Positions 59,170 to 64,000 of a stretch of DNA of 64,000 bases are shown piece after piece. Each line of letters begins with the position of its first letter. Position 1 is the first letter of the stretch. The DNA comes from Mangifera indica. Taxonomy: Eukaryota; Streptophyta; Magnoliopsida; Sapindales; Anacardiaceae. The stretch is taken from NCBI RefSeq assembly GCF_011075055.1, contig NC_058138.1, positions 19,132,928 through 19,196,927 on the forward strand, in the 5' to 3' direction. Both the position numbers and the translations under genes were made by a program. The notes beneath the pieces are model-generated. The model ran no database searches. It was given only the letters and a program-made list of their open reading frames with translations, and was not told the origin of the DNA.

Positions 59170-60885
59170 AACATTACAAAAGTATAGGTCACATGAAAAC
59201 ATTGAATCAAGGGACAGAGTTGACAAGTTGTAGGCCATAGCCCTTGAAATTGCGTATACTTAACACTTGGCAAAATTTTCAATTTTATCTCTCGGATGCT
59301 CCAAGTACCAATCATGCATATATTATTTTAAATTTTTAATGACGTCCGTATTGTACCAAGAGCAACCAACTAATTTCCAAAACCTCATGCGCGGCCCGTT
59401 CTTAAACCATCTTAAGGGATGGTGCTTCTATCTACTTTTATTTCATTCAAGGTCAATATCAAAATGTCGGCAGGATAAAGTTTCTTCTTTTGATGCAGAG
59501 GCCAACATCAACATTCTATTTACTCTACTAAACAAGCAAACAAACAATATTTGTTGCTTTAAATTTCTGGGTAAAGAAAAAAAGCCAAATTTAAATCATT
59601 TAAAACTTGAACACTGAATCAACCTTATACAGTTTTTATTTTTTTTAAAAAATAAATTTGCCCTTGCTCATGAAAGTTGTTTTCATAAAATCTTAATAAA
59701 AGATAGGACGAAAGCAATGTTTTCGTAGGGCCAAAATTTAACCATCAAAATGACACTTCAAATTAATCTTTTAACAACCATTATGGTTGTATTATTAAGA
59801 AAATGGGCCCTGAGAATCTGTTTACGGACTTTCACTTGGCTTTCCAATGTCTTCCATTACGATTGATCAGGCTTTTACATCAACTTTTTTAATATAAAAT
59901 TATAAGAACGATAATTTGGAACAGTTTGATTTCACAAGTGGAATAGTATGCATTCCTCGTATATGTTGTTGCTTTTCTCTTTATGTTTTCAGAAAATTAA
60001 GCACAAATCAAGGAGTCTTTTATTGAGAGATTAATATCTTGATTGCATAATTTTGCTCAATCTTTTATTCTTGTCCATGCTCTTAGAAAGATCTTCCCTG
60101 AGCTCTCTTGTTCTTGTTTGTGGGGATCTTACTCTAACTAGAATTAACTAATCTTAAATGAAAAATTAAATTTTTGTTATGATAAATTAGCCATTATACA
60201 ATATAATTGTCATAAATTTTATATGTGCAACATGGTGGAAATTAATAATAGGCTCATACACAATGTTAAATTACTATGTAATATAAAAGGCGGTTGAATG
60301 GAAAACAATGATAATATTCTTTATTAGGGTTAGGTTCAAACCGAATCAAACTCAAACAAGGTGAACCTTTTTTTCGGCTCATTTTTTGGTGGGTTTGACT
60401 CACCTAAACGATATCATTCTTTTTATTTTTTTTAATGATACGAACCATGTTTGGTTCGCCAGCCAAGCATGTCCTCTATTCTAGTTCAAGTTTGAGGTCC
60501 AGTTTGTTTTATCTATTACTCTCCAGTTTGTATTTAGATTTATATCCGTTTACCTTATATTCATATTTAGGCTTGTTTTGAGTAAAACTTATTTTGTACT
60601 TGAACAAATTTTTGAATCCGATTATATTCTTGATAGAGCGTTAGAGATAACATTTATTGACTAGTTATGAAAAAATTAAGAAGGCAAGTTAGAGTGATTT
60701 TTTATTATAATTTGGATTCAATTTGAATCAGTCTTTCCCTTTTCGAAAGATTACTTGTATTTCTAAAATTGAATACATCCACTCTTCTTTATCAAAACAA
60801 TATGTAGCAATCAAATCGTAAAAGAAGGAAAATGTATAATTGATTTGTTGCATGGTTTCTACTAGTCCAAAAGAACATCTATACT
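59170..60885. other. Gene-free AT-rich interval
   Basis: A 116-codon frame at 59267-59617 has no recognised domain and is not called. A segment at about 60326-60640 with AACCGAATCAAACTC and TTTGGTTCG motifs may be an eroded hAT-type MITE. Nothing else was supported. Confidence 0.4.
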
Positions 60886-60894
60886 TTATTTAAA

Positions 60895-61551
60895 GGCCAA
60901 ACGACTATTTCCCACCTAAGGTTTGATGTTTTCTCAAGTTTCCAACATTTAACTATAAAAACACCAAACACCCACCCATGACTAGTTAAATTTAACGAAA
61001 CTCTAACCCTTGAAAATTTAATCTCATTTCCCCCCTTAAAAGTTTAAAAACTAATATTTTTTCTCTAAGTTAAGTTTGAAAAGATCGCATTTCCCCCCAT
61101 AGGGTTTATTTCCAAACCCTTTCACTTTCTCCGATGCCATCGCCAGCCGTCTTCCCTTCCCGACGGTTTCTCTTCCACCGACGGCTCCCCTTAACTCTAC
61201 CCCAACTCATCCGGAGTAGAGAGAAGTCATCTGGGAAGAGAAATCATCTTTCCAGACAACGAAGACGAGATTGATCGATCTCACCTTTGTCGTCTGGTAT
61301 CGTCTTCCCAGATGAAGACGACTCGTCTTCCCAGAGGATGACGAGTCGTCTCATTGTCGTCTGGGAAGCTGACCAGATGATGATGACTGGGAAGACGAAG
61401 AACTTCATCTTCCCTGACGAAGTTCTTCGTCTTCCACGGCTTCTTCGACTCCGATCGGGAGTCCAAATGGAAGGAAAGAGATCGTCGGAAGGAGAGGATG
61501 TTTCGGGAGGGAGAGGTCGTCGGCAATAGAGCCGGAGATAGTCATTTGGCC
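60895..61551. mobile_element. Family 1 MITE with deleted right arm (657 bp)
   Basis: Starts GGCCAAACGACTATTTCCCA; the right end is only ATAGTCATTTGGCC, joined directly to core sequence. Perfect 9-bp duplications TTATTTAAA (60886-60894 and 61552-61560) show that the ends are genuine. The core has strong CGTCTTCCCAGA palindromes. Confidence 0.85.
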
Positions 61552-61560
61552 TTATTTAAA

Positions 61561-63147
61561 GCCAAATATCAATTTAAAAAATAAACATAAGAGAAAAGAC
61601 TTAACGTGAAACAACAAAATATCATAATAGTTAATCAAGAAAAATTTTAGAAGTAATTAAAACAAAATATAAAATAGGATAACACGTCTCATTTATCCTA
61701 TTTTGTACAAATTTTAGAACTCTAAATTTTTCTCTATAGGCATACTCATTACAGTCGAAATAATTCATTCGTACATATTTATAATGTCAACATTAATAAA
61801 CAATGTCTTGAATGCTTAATTGCCGATCATGTAGATGCAAGAGGATATTTTTTCAATATAAATTGGGGCCATATGTATTCCATATAGGTGCTATGGAAAA
61901 CAGAAAACAAAATGGTGCTTACATGCCATGGAAAATAGAAAACAACAAAGGGTGTGTTTGATTGGACTTTGGACGGCCATGGCATGATGGGGCAGCTTGG
62001 CCGACACTTCAACAAACCTAATGATGCTTACATATTGATTGATCATTCACAAACCCTACAATTTATTGGAAGAGCACTGACCGTCGCTTCTTATCAGAGT
62101 GTGAAACCATATGCGATGTAGAAATGTAGAGGCCGGCAATCTTAATCACATATATCGACAACGCCTTGCTACTTTCAGTCGCATTCTCATCTACATACAT
62201 GTTCATGTACTAGAGCTAGCAAGCTAAAACGTCGCCTATTGAACTCTTGGCAATTCCCAATAAATAGTTTATATTAAGCAGATCATGTATTTTGTGGGAA
62301 GAAAACTTTGAATAAAACTACAAATAAATCGTGTGGTTATATGTACATATAACCTCACATGTGGCTAATAACAATACTGACCGGTAAAAATATTAAATAT
62401 CACATGGTGTAGATGCCGTGAAATCTATCTTTGCTGTACTGGGGTAATTAGAATGGAATCCGAAGACAAGCTCATCGTGGTCAGGTCCATCAATTGTGTT
62501 CATATGAAAGAGAAATATATGAGCTAATGTGGATCGATCTATTTCAGGTACAGGAACTACACATGTTTCTGAAATATGACAAAACAAACAGCACCCAAAA
62601 GCCAAATTGTCAATGAGTTGCCCAATTGAGAATTGTTCTTAATTTATCTTTTCTAATTATAATATAATTTAAAGCATGATTAGTTGACTTAATGTTGTTT
62701 ATTTATAGTCATCATTTGCTCTTTATTAACTATAGTTCTATATTTTGTTGATGCTTTGAAGCAACCATAGCTACCGACCGAGCAGCACCCCACCCATCTT
62801 TTCAGGTTAAATGTCCCGATTCATAGTTTTGGAGTCATTTTTGCACCATCGATAATTCCATTAAAATTAACTAATCAATTTTATTAAAATTAAATTGATT
62901 GGTTTCCCATTCATAACTTAGTCAAACTTGAAATTGCATACGTTATTCCAAGTACACCAAAGGAAAAAATGGCCAAAATTTTTTCATTGCTTCTCCAAAT
63001 GAGCAAACTATTAAAGGATAAAATATAACCACAAGTTGAGCAATCTTTCCCCTAATTTATCATCAACATTTCAGTGCTTTGTCTCCTAGCATAACTCCCT
63101 ATCAACTAACTTATCACCTTAATTGTTGAGCCGGGCCTTAATCTCCC
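61561..63147. other. XTH upstream region, no other gene supported
   Basis: AT-rich. A 70-codon minus-strand frame (62605-62393) contains DHDEL followed by aromatic residues, loosely like an XTH active site, but the rest does not align. The XTH promoter occupies the last part. Confidence 0.4.
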
Positions 63148-63155
63148 TATTTATA
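63148..63155 (+). promoter_or_regulatory. TATA box of the XTH gene
   Basis: TATTTATA, 118 bases upstream of the start codon, gives a likely transcription start near 63180 and an 85-base leader. Confidence 0.55.
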
Positions 63156-63265
63156 CCAAGTGTCGCCATACTTTTCTTTCATAAACGCACTCCCAGCTTT
63201 AATTCTTGTCTCCAAGAGTTGCTCACTTCACTATCTCTTCTCATTATTTCTCCTCACACTGTCCC

Positions 63266-64000
63266 ATGGCTCCCATTCTCTACCTCATTCTCATTCTCAC
63301 AGTTTCTTCAAGCAGCAGTGTTGAGGGCCAACCGTCACCAGGCTACTACCCTAGCTCCGAATTCAGTTCTTTAAGCTTTGATCAAGGATTTAGGAACCTA
63401 TGGGGTCCTCAGCATCAAAGAGTAGACCAGGGCGTGTTAACAATCTGGCTTGATAGAAGCTCAGGTATCCATAAATTGTCCTCTATTTTGTCCTTTTTGT
63501 CAATTACTACTAAAGTAGTTGATGTTTTCTTATTTGCTACAATTTCTCAACAGGAAGTGGGTTTAAGTCACTTCATCAGTACCGTTCTGGTTACTTTGGA
63601 GCTGCCATCAAGCTCCAACCCGGTTACACCGCTGGAGTTATTACATCTCTCTATGTGAGAAAAATCGTTAACACGTTTCATTTTATGATAAATGAGTATA
63701 ATTCTGTAATGTTTTTCTATCTAATTAATAGAATTTTCATGGTGGTATATATATGATAGCTTTCGAACAACGAAGATCACCCTGGGAACCATGATGAAAT
63801 TGATATTGAGTTCCTTGGAACAATACCCGGAAAGCCCTATACTTTGCAGACTAACGTATACATAAAAGGAAGTGGCGATGGAAATATTATTGGAAGAGAA
63901 ATGAAGTTCCATCTCTGGTTTGATCCTACTCAAGACTTCCATAACTATGCTATCCTATGGACCCCGACTGAGATTATGTTAGTATCACTTTCACTAATTA
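63266..64000 (+). CDS. Xyloglucan endotransglucosylase/hydrolase, group III (XTH31/32-like), partial
   Basis: Three exons are visible (63266-63464, 63554-63654, 63760-63977), then a GTTAGT donor; the rest lies beyond the window. The 172 or so residues seen start with a hydrophobic signal peptide (to about residue 20), so the enzyme is secreted to the cell wall. It cuts xyloglucan and rejoins or hydrolyses the ends. The catalytic motif of glycoside hydrolase family 16 XTHs is present as [10 protein letters not shown], with both glutamates. The [10 protein letters not shown] start and the [20 protein letters not shown] block match the XTH31/XTH32 clade (group IIIA), whose members show mainly hydrolase activity. 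The C-terminal XET domain with its cysteines is not in view, so integrity cannot be judged. Confidence 0.9.

Noticed and set aside
62393..62605. Minus-strand 70-codon ORF with DHDELVFGF, loosely like the XTH catalytic motif
   Set aside because: Only this short motif agrees; flanking residues do not align to XTH and both catalytic glutamates are not preserved in context.

Overview
The window is nuclear DNA of a flowering plant, almost certainly a eudicot. The genes have GT-AG introns, AT-rich introns and intergenic DNA, plant-specific families, and many small non-autonomous DNA transposons. Nothing here fixes the species. I placed exon junctions by eye from splice consensus and reading-frame continuity; every reconstructed frame closes without a stop.

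Layout. 0-4.4 kb: transposon-rich (hAT MITE, a long terminal-inverted-repeat element, a short LINE-like insertion, a 171-bp MITE). 4.4-6.0 kb: a two-HMA-domain isoprenylated metal-binding protein (HIPP). 6-12.5 kb: mostly AT-rich, no convincing protein gene. 12.6-14.9 kb: three perfect G-boxes upstream of a candidate spliced, probably non-coding transcript. 15.2-24.8 kb: tandem pair of peroxisomal 4-coumarate:CoA-ligase-like genes, both minus strand, with identical exon lengths. 25.7-30.4 kb: glyoxalase I with a possible alternative N-terminus. 33.9-35.3 kb: an R2R3-MYB (minus). 35.4-42.7 kb: gene-poor, with long microsatellites and MITEs. 42.9-45.2 kb: S-adenosylmethionine synthetase with an intron in its 5'UTR. 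45.5-47.3 kb: two neighbouring foldback MITEs. 47.4-49.3 kb: a small OB-fold / RPA1-C-terminus-like protein. 50.0-52.5 kb: a serine carboxypeptidase-like gene (minus). 52.6-63.1 kb: gene-poor, with a nested MITE pair and another MITE. 63.2 kb to the end: the first three exons of a group III xyloglucan endotransglucosylase/hydrolase, cut by the window edge.

The genes form no operon or obvious metabolic cluster; only the 4CL-like pair is related by duplication. The strongest structural theme is two families of Mutator-like MITEs. Family 1 (termini GGCCAAACGACTATTTCCCA) has eight copies, most with 9-bp target duplications, one nested in another and one forming a near-complete hairpin with the same ORF on both strands. 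Family 2 is a 171-bp element with three well-preserved copies and several relicts that look C-to-T decayed.
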